64,000 nt of DNA, from the NCBI RefSeq assembly GCF_000507245.1, contig NC_023035.1, positions 2,271,501 through 2,335,500 of the forward strand. The letters are read 5' to 3'. Below the pieces are notes generated by a model. The model had not been told where the DNA came from, made no database searches, and saw nothing but the letters and a program-made list of their open reading frames with translations. Origin of the DNA: Salinispira pacifica (GTDB taxonomy: Bacteria > Spirochaetota > Spirochaetia > DSM-27196 > Salinispiraceae). Below are positions 44,713-52,697 of the stretch, in pieces. Numbering within the stretch: position 1 is the stretch's first letter; every line of letters starts with the position of its first letter. The position numbers were made by a program, and so were the translations under genes.

Positions 44713-45664
44713 AGGCTATCTTCCTTGGCATTCCGCCGCGTATTACATTTGCCGCTCCCCGCAGCATAATTCTCGTTTTTGAAGGTTTCACCTGCCTGCG
44801 GTAGATAACCCAGGGATCTTCATAAATCTGCTCGGCGGTCCACAAGTACATGTCGCTTGCGGTGCGTACCGGGATGCGGAAACTCCGGGGAATATATGCG
44901 AAAGAAGTGTCTGCCTCCTCCTGCCAGCCAGTGAACCTGCTCAACTCCCGGCGCATGAAGGTCTCAAACTCCCGGGGATATTTCCGTGTCTCGGCTTCCC
45001 TGAGGGATGAGAACGGAACATCTTCAAGGGGGATGTAGCGCCTTCCCAGACCGATATCCTCATGAATATCCCGCAGAAAATTAATATACTGCATGGCCCG
45101 GCCCAGCATTCTGGCACCGTGAAAGGCTTCACGGGGAAGTTCCATGATCCCGGCCATGAACAGCCCGATCACCTCCGCAGAACCGTAAATATATTCAAGG
45201 GTCTCATCCAGGCAATTGTACTCGCTCTTATGAAGATCCAGCTCCATGCTGTAGAGGAAGGCATCCGCCCAGGCAGGGTCAAAACCGCACAGCTCTTCAA
45301 GCTCCACAAACCCGGCGATCACCGGATCGGCATCTGGCTGAAGGACGGCATGGGAATCTGATGCAAACTCTTCCCGGAGACTCCGAAAATCGCTGCAAAA
45401 CCGTCGGAACCCCGGCTCATCCTGGGGCTGATCATCCACCAGACTGTCCGCCTTTCGCACAAAGGCATACAACAGGGTGACCTTCTTTTTCAGATCATCC
45501 GGAAAAAAGCGGGTGGCGTTATAATATGTTTTGCTTCCCGCCGCAAAAAGATCCAGATGAACTTGCTGAAGCTCTGTTTTCATCGGGTGTGTCTTTTGGG
45601 GATTCTCTTTTGGGGACGTCTCAGTTTTCATATTTTCTGTCGTACTGCCTTCCGGCTGTGTCAT
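44699..45664 (-). CDS. crtB: Phytoene synthase
   Basis: About 321 residues. The enzyme joins two geranylgeranyl diphosphates to phytoene. SKTYYNATRFFPDDLKKK leads to the first Asp-rich segment RKADSLVDD, and the second is YINFLRDIHEDIGLGRRYIP. The frame extends to a TTG at 45748, but the ATG at 45662-45664 is preferred because GGAAGGT lies about five bases upstream. The first 45 residues are low-complexity (KTETSPKENPQKTHPMKTE) and not conserved in the family. No crtE is present, so geranylgeranyl diphosphate must come from a gene elsewhere. Confidence 0.9.
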   Translation of the reverse strand: MTQPEGSTTENMKTETSPKENPQKTHPMKTELQQVHLDLFAAGSKTYYNATRFFPDDLKKKVTLLYAFVRKADSLVDDQPQDEPGFRRFCSDFRSLREEFASDSHAVLQPDADPVIAGFVELEELCGFDPAWADAFLYSMELDLHKSEYNCLDETLEYIYGSAEVIGLFMAGIMELPREAFHGARMLGRAMQYINFLRDIHEDIGLGRRYIPLEDVPFSSLREAETRKYPREFETFMRRELSRFTGWQEEADTSFAYIPRSFRIPVRTASDMYLWTAEQIYEDPWVIYRRQVKPSKTRIMLRGAANVIRGGMPRKIAYATH

Positions 45665-45772
45665 CTGTACCTTCCCGTTTTCATTCATACACTGCATGAT
45701 TATTTCATATCGTGATATTAATGTAATATCAGTTTCTTTTCTGGACAAGAAAAAGCGGACAGAGCATGGGTA

Positions 45773-46612
45773 TCAGGAACCGGAACCCGGAAGGAACAGT
45801 TTGACCTGCCGGCCTTCAAACCCGTGATGGGTGCATGCCGCCCGGATGATCACATAGCTGAGTTTGCTGTCTATTTCTATGCCAGACTGTGATCTGGTAA
45901 AGGGCATTTCGTTGATATGATGATGCCACAGCACCCGTTCGGAAATGACCGAGCCGTCCCGGGGGTCTACCACCTGCCAGCGGTCGGCGTAATGTTCGCT
46001 GCCGTCGGCGAGGATCTCATCGTTGTGGTCAAGCCGCACCGAAACCGTCCAGCTGCCGTCGGACGCCCGGCGGGCTTCCGCCTTCAGCACCTGTGCGAAT
46101 TTTCTGTCCGGGTTAAAGTCGTCACTCACCGCCACATAGCTTGTCACCTCGCTTCGGGAAATGTGCACCCGATCTTCCCCGGTGCTCTCTGCGGCGCTCT
46201 CAACGGCATCCTCGCCGGCGCTCTCACCGGCGTTCCCACCGCTTCCATCAGCCCATACGGGGACCGCAGCTGATATCCACAACAGGGCCGCCAGTATGAT
46301 CAGGTATAAAATCATGGATGGGATTCGGGAAAGAAGCGATAAATTGTTTCGGGAAGAACTGAGGTGCACGGCCGTAGCGTAGGGTTGTTCTGTCTGAGCC
46401 GGATAGTTACCGGTGGTCAGCGGAAGATGCCAGGTGCGCCCCGGCGGTTCAGCATGGAGTTGCGTACAGGCTGTCTGTGTATATTCCCCGGTGAGGGCCG
46501 GCCGATATGTGCCCGGCCAATGAGCGACCGGACAATGCGCAACCGGCAGTCTCATGCCGGTAGGCACCGGGATTGGGCCGGTTCGCGTTTCCACAGTTTT
46601 ACGTTTCATCAT
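45773..46612 (-). CDS. Exported protein of unknown function with anomalous N-terminus
   Basis: The frame encodes 279 residues. A strong ribosome site (GGAGGT) precedes the ATG at 46612, yet the first ~100 residues are Pro/Thr/His-rich and unlike a normal leader (LPVAHCPVAHWPGTYRP). A signal-peptide-like segment begins at an internal ATG at 46315: MILYLIILAALLWISAAVPVWADG. The mature part starts with an acidic repeat (AGESAGEDAVESAAESTGED) and then a compact domain ending RVLWHHHINEMPFTRS...RAACTHHGFEG with five clustered histidines, possibly metal-binding. I do not recognise the family. The N-terminal region may be an expanded low-complexity insert, or translation may begin internally. Confidence 0.55.
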   Translation of the reverse strand: MMKRKTVETRTGPIPVPTGMRLPVAHCPVAHWPGTYRPALTGEYTQTACTQLHAEPPGRTWHLPLTTGNYPAQTEQPYATAVHLSSSRNNLSLLSRIPSMILYLIILAALLWISAAVPVWADGSGGNAGESAGEDAVESAAESTGEDRVHISRSEVTSYVAVSDDFNPDRKFAQVLKAEARRASDGSWTVSVRLDHNDEILADGSEHYADRWQVVDPRDGSVISERVLWHHHINEMPFTRSQSGIEIDSKLSYVIIRAACTHHGFEGRQVKLFLPGSGS

Positions 46613-46667
46613 ACCTCCCCGGAGCCCCGCCGCTTTGGACCGGCCTCCAGGGAATATGATACGAAAA

Positions 46668-48557
46668 TCAGGGGCCTACGTAAATGAGGGCGGTGTTGGC
46701 GGGGATATTCACACTTCCGGTGCCATCGACAGCAACGGTAATGGTGCTCCCCAATCCCGTGAGAGAACTGTCTGCTTGAGGAACAGAGCTGTCCGCGACC
46801 AGCGTCCAGGTTCCCGCCGGAAGCTGGGCTAATCCGAATCCGGGTTCTTCGGCATCTTTATAGTTCATGAGAATCAGAAAAGGTCTGTCCCCGGGAGCTT
46901 TGAGAGCATACCCCAAAACTCCGTCGTGATCCCAGTCAGAACCTGTGGTGTTCACCTGCCAGGCAAAGCCATCGCTGAAGCTGCTTCCATTTGTGTCCGG
47001 ATTTGATACACCCCGGCGGAGGCTGGGATGTGCTTCCCGCATGGCAAGAAGCTCCTGTACGTAGGCCAACTCATCCGCATTGCTGGTGAGGAGGCTTGAC
47101 CAGTTCATCTGGTTGTTTTCCACATCCACACCGCTTCCGCTGCCGGAAACAGGATCATCGCTATTTCCACGGTGGTCCCGCATAATTTCATCACCCATCC
47201 AGAACATGGGTACGCTCAGGCTGGTAAGCTTGTGAGTTAAGGATGTGAGAGCGAGTTGGGGTCCTCCGGCATGATAATACAGGGTACCCTCATCGTGACT
47301 GCTTGCATAGGCTATGGCTGAATCTGAATAGGAGTATCCATAATCCTGGGAGTGGTAGGTCACCGCCGGCAGATTGCTGTACCCAGCATCGGATAGTGCA
47401 GGATACATTGCATCCTTGAATCCTGCTCCCCAGCTGGAGATCCGGGCTTCCCCTTTTCCGCTGTTATAATTTTGAATAGCCGAGTTATGACCCCCGTCGA
47501 ATTCCTCGAAAATATAATAGCGGTCATCGTACCCAGCTGCATACAGATCATCAATCAGGTCAATCATCGCCTGGGAATCGCTGTTTTGTGTGGAATCGAA
47601 ACGGAATCCATCCACGCGGAATTCATCCATCAGATACGTAAGGCTGTGTTTTACATGTTCATACACAAAATCGTTTGTCAGATCCAGTCTGGGTCCCCAG
47701 TCGGTATCTCCATCGTAAAACTGTCCGCTGTTGATTTTATACAGGGGAGCATCGCCGGTGGTATGGTTGTATACCACATCCACAATCACTGCAATTCCCG
47801 CCTGATGCAGGGTATCCACCATGTGCTTAAAATCCACCAGTGCCTGCTCGCCTGAACCGCTTCCCATGCTGCTTTCTATGGCAGTGTATATATAGGGATT
47901 GTAGCCCCAGCTGTAAAATCCACCCGGCCATTCCTGTACAGGCATCAGTTCCACTGCATTCACACCCAGAGCTTCCAGATATTCCACCCGGTCTGCTACA
48001 CCGGCATAGGTACCCTCATGCCCGGTCTGAACCTGGTCGCCGGGAATGTTCGCTGAGTTGTCTACAGGTCCGCTGCGCACCTGCCAGGTGAAGTCCTGTA
48101 TATGCATTTCATAAATCACCAGTTGATCCCGCTCCGGCCGGCTCCAACTTCCGTCCCCCCAGGAGTATGAGGCGGATGCACCAGACGGATCGAGAACTAC
48201 TGAGTTTGCACCTTCATCATTGGTAATCAGCCTGCTGTACGGGTCGGCGATCCATTCACCCTCAAAGCTCTCGGAGCGAAACTTATATGTATCGCCGGGA
48301 CCGGCATCGGAAATTTCAACCCAGAAGGTCTCACCATCCCGATACATGGGTGTACTTGACCAGTCGTTGAAGTTGCCGCTGACGGCCACCTTTTCAGCAC
48401 CCGGAGCATATACGGCGAAACGGGTTCCGGTATCAGAATTTATATACTGAGATCCCAGAGCATAATCGGCCGGAAGAGGTTCTTCCATTTTTTTGCCGCA
48501 GCTTATGAAAACCATTGTCAGACCGGCGAATAATAGCAGTAGTTTACTTTTTATCAT
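46668..48557 (-). CDS. GH13 pullulanase/isoamylase-like lipoprotein
   Basis: A 629-residue lipoprotein with signal peptide and lipobox FISC (Cys20). Residues about 40-125 form a CBM48/E-set module (VAVSGNFNDWS, TYKFRSESFEGEWIADP). The GH13 barrel follows with region I DVVYNHT, region II DGFRFDSTQN containing the nucleophile Asp, region III YIFEEFDG with the acid Glu and region IV ASSHDEGT. GFYSWGYNPYIYTA recalls the conserved WGYNP of pullulanases and isoamylases. It should hydrolyse alpha-1,6 or alpha-1,4 bonds of starch-like glucans at the envelope. CAGGAGGG precedes the ATG. A terminator-like hairpin separates it from the upstream lipoprotein gene. Confidence 0.88.
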   Translation of the reverse strand: MIKSKLLLLFAGLTMVFISCGKKMEEPLPADYALGSQYINSDTGTRFAVYAPGAEKVAVSGNFNDWSSTPMYRDGETFWVEISDAGPGDTYKFRSESFEGEWIADPYSRLITNDEGANSVVLDPSGASASYSWGDGSWSRPERDQLVIYEMHIQDFTWQVRSGPVDNSANIPGDQVQTGHEGTYAGVADRVEYLEALGVNAVELMPVQEWPGGFYSWGYNPYIYTAIESSMGSGSGEQALVDFKHMVDTLHQAGIAVIVDVVYNHTTGDAPLYKINSGQFYDGDTDWGPRLDLTNDFVYEHVKHSLTYLMDEFRVDGFRFDSTQNSDSQAMIDLIDDLYAAGYDDRYYIFEEFDGGHNSAIQNYNSGKGEARISSWGAGFKDAMYPALSDAGYSNLPAVTYHSQDYGYSYSDSAIAYASSHDEGTLYYHAGGPQLALTSLTHKLTSLSVPMFWMGDEIMRDHRGNSDDPVSGSGSGVDVENNQMNWSSLLTSNADELAYVQELLAMREAHPSLRRGVSNPDTNGSSFSDGFAWQVNTTGSDWDHDGVLGYALKAPGDRPFLILMNYKDAEEPGFGLAQLPAGTWTLVADSSVPQADSSLTGLGSTITVAVDGTGSVNIPANTALIYVGP

Positions 48558-48590
48558 AATTCCCTCCTGGAAATTATTGCTTTTCAGGAT

Positions 48591-48622
48591 AGAAAAACAG
48601 CCCTGATGATATCAGGGCTGTT
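48591..48622 (-). terminator. Terminator/attenuator between the lipoprotein and GH13 genes
   Basis: A perfect 12-bp stem (AACAGCCCTGAT / ATCAGGGCTGTT) with a three-base loop is followed on the minus strand by TTTTTC. It lies between the stop at 48642 and the GH13 start at 48557, so it probably lowers expression of the enzyme relative to the upstream binding proteins. Confidence 0.85.
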
Positions 48623-48641
48623 AATTAAGACAATAGACTCA

Positions 48642-49589
48642 TTACGGTGCAGGACTCCAGCTGGCATAATTTGTCATATCAATGGTAACAGTGACTTCAT
48701 CACCAGGGGTAAGACCACTGAAAGTAACGTTACCGCCACCACTACCTGCCACCAGGTACTCAGTCAGAGAGCCCCATCCACCTGCATCATCAATTCCTTT
48801 GAATTCAATTGTCGAATTCGCAGAATACACAGTAATTGTTACCGTGCCTCCGGAAATAGTTTCCTGAGTAGTAAGGTCAGATGGATCCCAATCGGGAATT
48901 GCGGTATCGGGAGCGCTGAACAATGAAGGTCCAACGAACCCAAGGCTATCGCCATTGAAGTCATCTGCATTGATCAATGTGATGTTGATTTTCGCATAAT
49001 CTTCATCCTCAGACCCCCCTACTGTATAGTTAAAACTATACTCATCAGTAGGTACTACAACACCGTTACCTGCACCGGCTGTGCTCCTATCCCAGGCAAG
49101 TCCACTTGTAAATGCAGGACCTTCTAGAAACTGAATCTCCTGCTCGAAAGTCGGTATGATAACTTCATTCTCAGCATTTTCAAAACCTGAAACTGTGAGT
49201 ACGGCATTTATCAAACCGCCTTCAGCAGAGCTGTAAAGAGCTTCAATCTCATCAACAGGAATAGAAAGGGTTGTTCCGTCCGAGCTCAGCGTTGCATCAT
49301 CAATAGATATATCCTGCTCTGCTGTTGCAGTAGTTCCAGCTGCTGTAAAACTCAGTGCAAAGGATACAGATCCTGCTTCTTCACTTACGGCTTCACTGAA
49401 GTCCACATCAATAATGCTATCGGTTTCTGCCAAAGAGACGAAGAGGGTTGAATCATCGTAACTGGCAGTACCGGCTGAAGCTGTTCTTGCAGCCTCCAGC
49501 TCGGAGCTCAGTCCAGCCTGCAGCAGATCACATCCGGCAAGTGACATGATAAGAGCCACAGAAACTAAGGCAAATAGTACTTTTTTCAT
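48642..49589 (-). CDS. Lipoprotein of unknown family in the alpha-glucan locus
   Basis: A 315-residue lipoprotein: signal peptide with lipobox LAGC, Cys20. The rest is acidic, Ser/Thr/Gly-rich and beta-strand-rich with at least two probable Ig/E-set-like modules (about 40-160 and 190-315). The C-terminal module has LFSAPDTAIPDWDPSDLT, whose WDP region recalls starch-binding lipoproteins only loosely. No enzyme motif is visible. It starts with AGGAGA upstream, 10 bases after the small lipoprotein gene. Context suggests surface glucan binding; this is inference. Confidence 0.6.
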   Translation of the reverse strand: MKKVLFALVSVALIMSLAGCDLLQAGLSSELEAARTASAGTASYDDSTLFVSLAETDSIIDVDFSEAVSEEAGSVSFALSFTAAGTTATAEQDISIDDATLSSDGTTLSIPVDEIEALYSSAEGGLINAVLTVSGFENAENEVIIPTFEQEIQFLEGPAFTSGLAWDRSTAGAGNGVVVPTDEYSFNYTVGGSEDEDYAKINITLINADDFNGDSLGFVGPSLFSAPDTAIPDWDPSDLTTQETISGGTVTITVYSANSTIEFKGIDDAGGWGSLTEYLVAGSGGGNVTFSGLTPGDEVTVTIDMTNYASWSPAP

Positions 49590-49598
49590 TCTGTTCTC

Positions 49599-50042
49599 CT
49601 AATTGCTTACCGTGATGGTAGCAGGCACTGTGCTGCCATCAATTGTTATAGTACCCCGGGTGCCGAGTACAAGGTCTTCAATCTGGAAGTTCCAACTGTC
49701 ACCGCTAAATCCGTCTACGCTGTTTCCTTCGGTTGCAGGATACCAGGGACGATTATAGGTTCCAAGTTCTGTGATAGAGAAGATAAAGGTGCTTACAGTG
49801 ATATTTACTTCTTCACTGGTTCCTGCACCGTCGGTCAGAGTGATAGGCACTCCGCCTTCTCCGTCACCATTATTCCAGCCGTTAAAGTCTCCGGGAATGG
49901 CATAATCACCATCATCCGCGGGGAAATTAACAAGTTCAAATGTATACACCGCAGCATCAATATTATGCAGCAGGGCATTCTCTGCACATCCTGCAAACAT
50001 CACAACTGCTGCTAGTGAGAGTAGAATTAATAACTTCTTCAT
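49599..50042 (-). CDS. Small lipoprotein with CBM48/E-set-like motif
   Basis: A 147-residue lipoprotein with lipobox FAGC (Cys19). The mature part contains YAIPGDFNGWNNGDGEGG, which shares the G-D-F-x-G-W core with the glycogen-binding E-set of the neighbouring porin-like protein. The remainder is beta-rich (WNFQIEDLVLGTRGTITIDG). ATG at 50042 is chosen because AGGGGGAA precedes it; a longer frame starts at 50057, where it overlaps the upstream stop by one base. A glucan-binding accessory role is inferred from motif and operon. Confidence 0.65.
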   Translation of the reverse strand: MKKLLILLSLAAVVMFAGCAENALLHNIDAAVYTFELVNFPADDGDYAIPGDFNGWNNGDGEGGVPITLTDGAGTSEEVNITVSTFIFSITELGTYNRPWYPATEGNSVDGFSGDSWNFQIEDLVLGTRGTITIDGSTVPATITVSN

Positions 50043-50056
50043 GATATTCCCCCTCA

Positions 50057-52048
50057 TTAGAAGCTCCAGATAACACCGAAACGGAGCATGGACTCTCCGG
50101 CGCCACCTGTAAGATTGTCAAGTCTGAATACATGATCATCGCTGAATTTCAGTGAAGATGATCCGCCGTCAAAGGGATCCGCATTCCATGTGTAGTTGAG
50201 ATCAAGTGTAGGAGTATTGAGCTTTTCCCATTCAGTTGCCAGGCTGGTACCGATACCGAAACCGAAGGGTACGTCGCTGTCAACTGCATCTTCAGAATCT
50301 CCACGTGACCGGATTACCGCAGCTACGTTGGCAGAGAGGCCTTTATCAAGACCAACCCGTGCTGCAACTGTGTTGTATACCCAATCCAGAGGATATTCAT
50401 CTTCTGCAGCATCAAAGTCACCATGTCCAAAGCTCAGACCGTAGTCCAGAGTGATGGATTTCAGGAACTCAGAGATGCCTTTCCATGCAACTTCCAGTCC
50501 TGCTTCAGTGAACTTGCTCGCAGTAGGCTGATCAGCATCGGTAGCTTCTGCAACCTTGTCAACATTGAGCTTTCCATACATTTTTGCGGTAAGGTCCAGG
50601 GGAAGCACGTTCGCCAGGAACAGGTCAGCATAGGGCTTGAAGTACATATTCAGAGCTTCAGTATCGATGCTGTCAAAGTTGTCCATACCAACGTTGAAGT
50701 CAACACCTGCTTTGAACATATCAATTGGCTGAGTGCTCTGGTTCAGTTCAACATAGAAGTTACCCTGCTTGAGGTGTCCGTCATCACCGAAAATGGTGTA
50801 GGCGTTATCGCCGCCGTATTTCAGAGTAAGTCCGGCAGTGTACGCTCCATCCAGATCCAGGTTTGCCTGCAGTGCACCGGCCATCGCATCACCGTCAAGG
50901 GTGTCGTTGGGACCGAAGCTCAGCAGATACTGACCTTTGAGAGTCAGGATATCCAGGGGAGTTGCAGAAATACCGATTGCAGCCGCATTTCCGAAATCTT
51001 CGTTGAAACGAAACAGTTCGGTAGAAGGGCTGTGAACATTGTAGTTCACGGTAATGTCCATCAGGTCCATGAGACCGACAGTTACCCAGTTAAAGAGACC
51101 GTAACCTCCCCGCTGAGCGGTAAGACCGATCATGGCATCCAATGAAACAGGACCGAGCTGGCTGAGCATCTCACCATTGGTGATTTCGAGCAGTCCGTCG
51201 TTTGCATCATTTGCTTTCACAACATCGTAGATCACTGAATTGGAAGTGTTTTTCGCCGTTGCTGCAACAGTTTTCAGTCCCAGATAGTCACCTGAGTATG
51301 TAAGAGTGAATTTATTCACTGAAGGAATGGCACCATTCAGGCTGGTTACCGGGCTGAACGGAATACTTGCCAGTCTCTGAAGTCCGTCTGTGAAAGTTGT
51401 GTACGGAATTCTTGTACCCAGTGCGTTTGCTTCATACAAAGTAGTACTTCCGGACAGCGCTTTCAGCTCAAGATTCAGTTCAGTGTTATTTGCAACAGAA
51501 CCTGCAATGTTCCAGTAGCTGTCGGTTACCAGGTTTGAGCTGTTGAATTCATACCCGGAAACATCGCCTACTGCAAGGTCCCTGGTGAGGAACTTGTTGT
51601 CGCTGCGTACTTTGAAGGTGGTTGAAAAGTTCAAGCCTCCAGAGGCAGCAGCCGCTGCAGCAGCTTCTTCATCACCTGCCTGCATTGCAATAACCGCATC
51701 CACGACCAGACGTCCGTTTTTACCGCCGAACCCGTCATCTACAGTATCGGGTGCGCCGGGATCGGTAATCCATTCACCATCGACTACGAACTTGTAGAGA
51801 ATTGTTTCTCCACGCTGCGCTTCCATGGTGTAGGTCCAAATGCCCTCTTCGTTTTTTTCCATGGGATCGGACTCTGCGTTCCATCCCTGGAAATCACCGG
51901 CGATATTCACTGAAGATGCGCTATCATCTTCATAAGTGAATATGATTGTGACCGCATCCGCAGACTCTATTTGTACGTCTGCGAACAACGAGCCGCTCAC
52001 AATCAGGAGAAGAATAAGCATTGCGCTTATAAGAACTCCTTTTTTCAT
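50057..52048 (-). CDS. Outer-membrane porin-like protein with N-terminal CBM48/E-set domain
   Basis: A 663-residue protein. The signal peptide ends VSGSLFA. Residues about 30-120 form an AMPK/CBM48-like glycogen-binding domain (SVNIAGDFQGWNAESDP, LYKFVVDGEWITDP). A linker with a run of alanines (EEAAAAAAASGG) leads to about 520 residues of alternating amphipathic strands, Gly/Asn/Asp/aromatic-rich, ending in FGVIWSF; a terminal Phe is the outer-membrane barrel assembly signal. It is thus a probable porin with a glucan-binding domain at one mouth. The ATG at 52048 has GAGGAG five bases upstream; a longer frame to 52171 lacks support. First gene of the locus. Confidence 0.8.
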   Translation of the reverse strand: MKKGVLISAMLILLLIVSGSLFADVQIESADAVTIIFTYEDDSASSVNIAGDFQGWNAESDPMEKNEEGIWTYTMEAQRGETILYKFVVDGEWITDPGAPDTVDDGFGGKNGRLVVDAVIAMQAGDEEAAAAAAASGGLNFSTTFKVRSDNKFLTRDLAVGDVSGYEFNSSNLVTDSYWNIAGSVANNTELNLELKALSGSTTLYEANALGTRIPYTTFTDGLQRLASIPFSPVTSLNGAIPSVNKFTLTYSGDYLGLKTVAATAKNTSNSVIYDVVKANDANDGLLEITNGEMLSQLGPVSLDAMIGLTAQRGGYGLFNWVTVGLMDLMDITVNYNVHSPSTELFRFNEDFGNAAAIGISATPLDILTLKGQYLLSFGPNDTLDGDAMAGALQANLDLDGAYTAGLTLKYGGDNAYTIFGDDGHLKQGNFYVELNQSTQPIDMFKAGVDFNVGMDNFDSIDTEALNMYFKPYADLFLANVLPLDLTAKMYGKLNVDKVAEATDADQPTASKFTEAGLEVAWKGISEFLKSITLDYGLSFGHGDFDAAEDEYPLDWVYNTVAARVGLDKGLSANVAAVIRSRGDSEDAVDSDVPFGFGIGTSLATEWEKLNTPTLDLNYTWNADPFDGGSSSLKFSDDHVFRLDNLTGGAGESMLRFGVIWSF

Positions 52049-52076
52049 ATGGCTCTCCTCTTTTGAGAAACTTGTT

Positions 52077-52105
52077 TTATAATGTGAATAACATTCACAA
52101 AACAA
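52077..52105 (-). promoter_or_regulatory. Promoter of the alpha-glucan locus with an operator in the spacer
   Basis: On the minus strand -35 TTGTTT (52100-52105) and -10 TTATAA (52077-52082) are 17 bases apart, and the spacer (52083-52099) is exactly the palindrome TGTGAAT-GTT-ATTCACA. A protein bound there would block RNA polymerase. The start codon is about 30 bases downstream of the -10. Confidence 0.65.
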
Positions 52106-52186
52106 TTGCTCACACCTTATAGCTCCCGCATAGCGGGATATGTCATTCAGAGAAAAAGAGCCCTGACCCATGGACGGTTTGCACAG

Positions 52187-52215
52187 GAAAAATGCCGGAG
52201 CTGTTATGCTCCGGC
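52187..52215 (-). terminator. Terminator-like hairpin upstream of the alpha-glucan promoter
   Basis: GCCGGAGC-ATAACA-GCTCCGGC forms an 8-bp stem followed on the minus strand by ATTTTTCC. It may stop transcripts arriving from the HPr side, or act as an attenuator if a second promoter lies upstream. Confidence 0.55.
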
Positions 52216-52232
52216 GCCAACAATTAAGGAGG

Positions 52233-52267
52233 TGGAAACATTTCCATATTTGGTGGAAATGTTTCCA
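52233..52267. promoter_or_regulatory. Paired 14-bp palindromic operator-like sites
   Basis: TGGAAACATTTCCA (52233-52246) and TGGAAATGTTTCCA (52254-52267) are exact reverse complements with a seven-base spacer, and each is itself a near-perfect palindrome; centres are 21 bases apart, two helical turns. They resemble LacI-family operators except for the CA/TG centre, and lie about 130-160 bases upstream of the porin promoter. Confidence 0.65.
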
Positions 52268-52697
52268 TACGCCGCCGACCGGATCCCCACATCCAGTCCC
52301 GGCACCGCCTCATGGGTCAACGACTCATGCTATGTAATGGTAATTGCAAGGAAAGATTTGAAACCCCAAGAATTACCCCCTGATACATATATGAAAACAC
52401 TGTTCAGCCAGTTTGACAAGAGAAAATTTTCAATTTTTTTCACATTATCAATATTTATGCAGAATATTTGTAACTTAATACAAGATAAACCGATTTTAGT
52501 TGACTGTTTTGGAAATAATATCGATTTGCAAGGGGAAAACCGAAACCTGTGGGCACATAAATATACCGTTTAAGTAAACTCCGGTTAACAGCCCGCAACG
52601 GGGGTGGGTATCTCTGTATCTATGGAGGATTTATACAGGGCAATTCGGGCTGCCCGGGGTGCCCGGGGTGCGGATGCGGAAAATATCCGGGGCAATA

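Larger units (their letters stand above)
52049..52697. other. 650-bp regulatory and AT-rich region
   Basis: Between the porin gene and HPr. Its left third holds the promoter, spacer palindrome, hairpin and paired operators. The stretch 52380-52580 is strikingly AT-rich compared with the rest of the window; a 155-codon plus-strand frame crosses it (52106-52573) but lacks a plausible protein. The right end (52640-52680) has short CCCGGGGTG repeats. Confidence 0.6.

Noticed and set aside
46668-52048. True SusC/SusD system
   Set aside because: The barrel protein has no TonB box, plug domain or SusC length, and no SusD-like TPR lipoprotein is present; the resemblance is functional at most.
52106-52573. 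155-codon plus-strand frame across the region upstream of the porin gene
   Set aside because: It runs through the promoter, operators and AT-rich DNA, has no ribosome site and no protein-like pattern.
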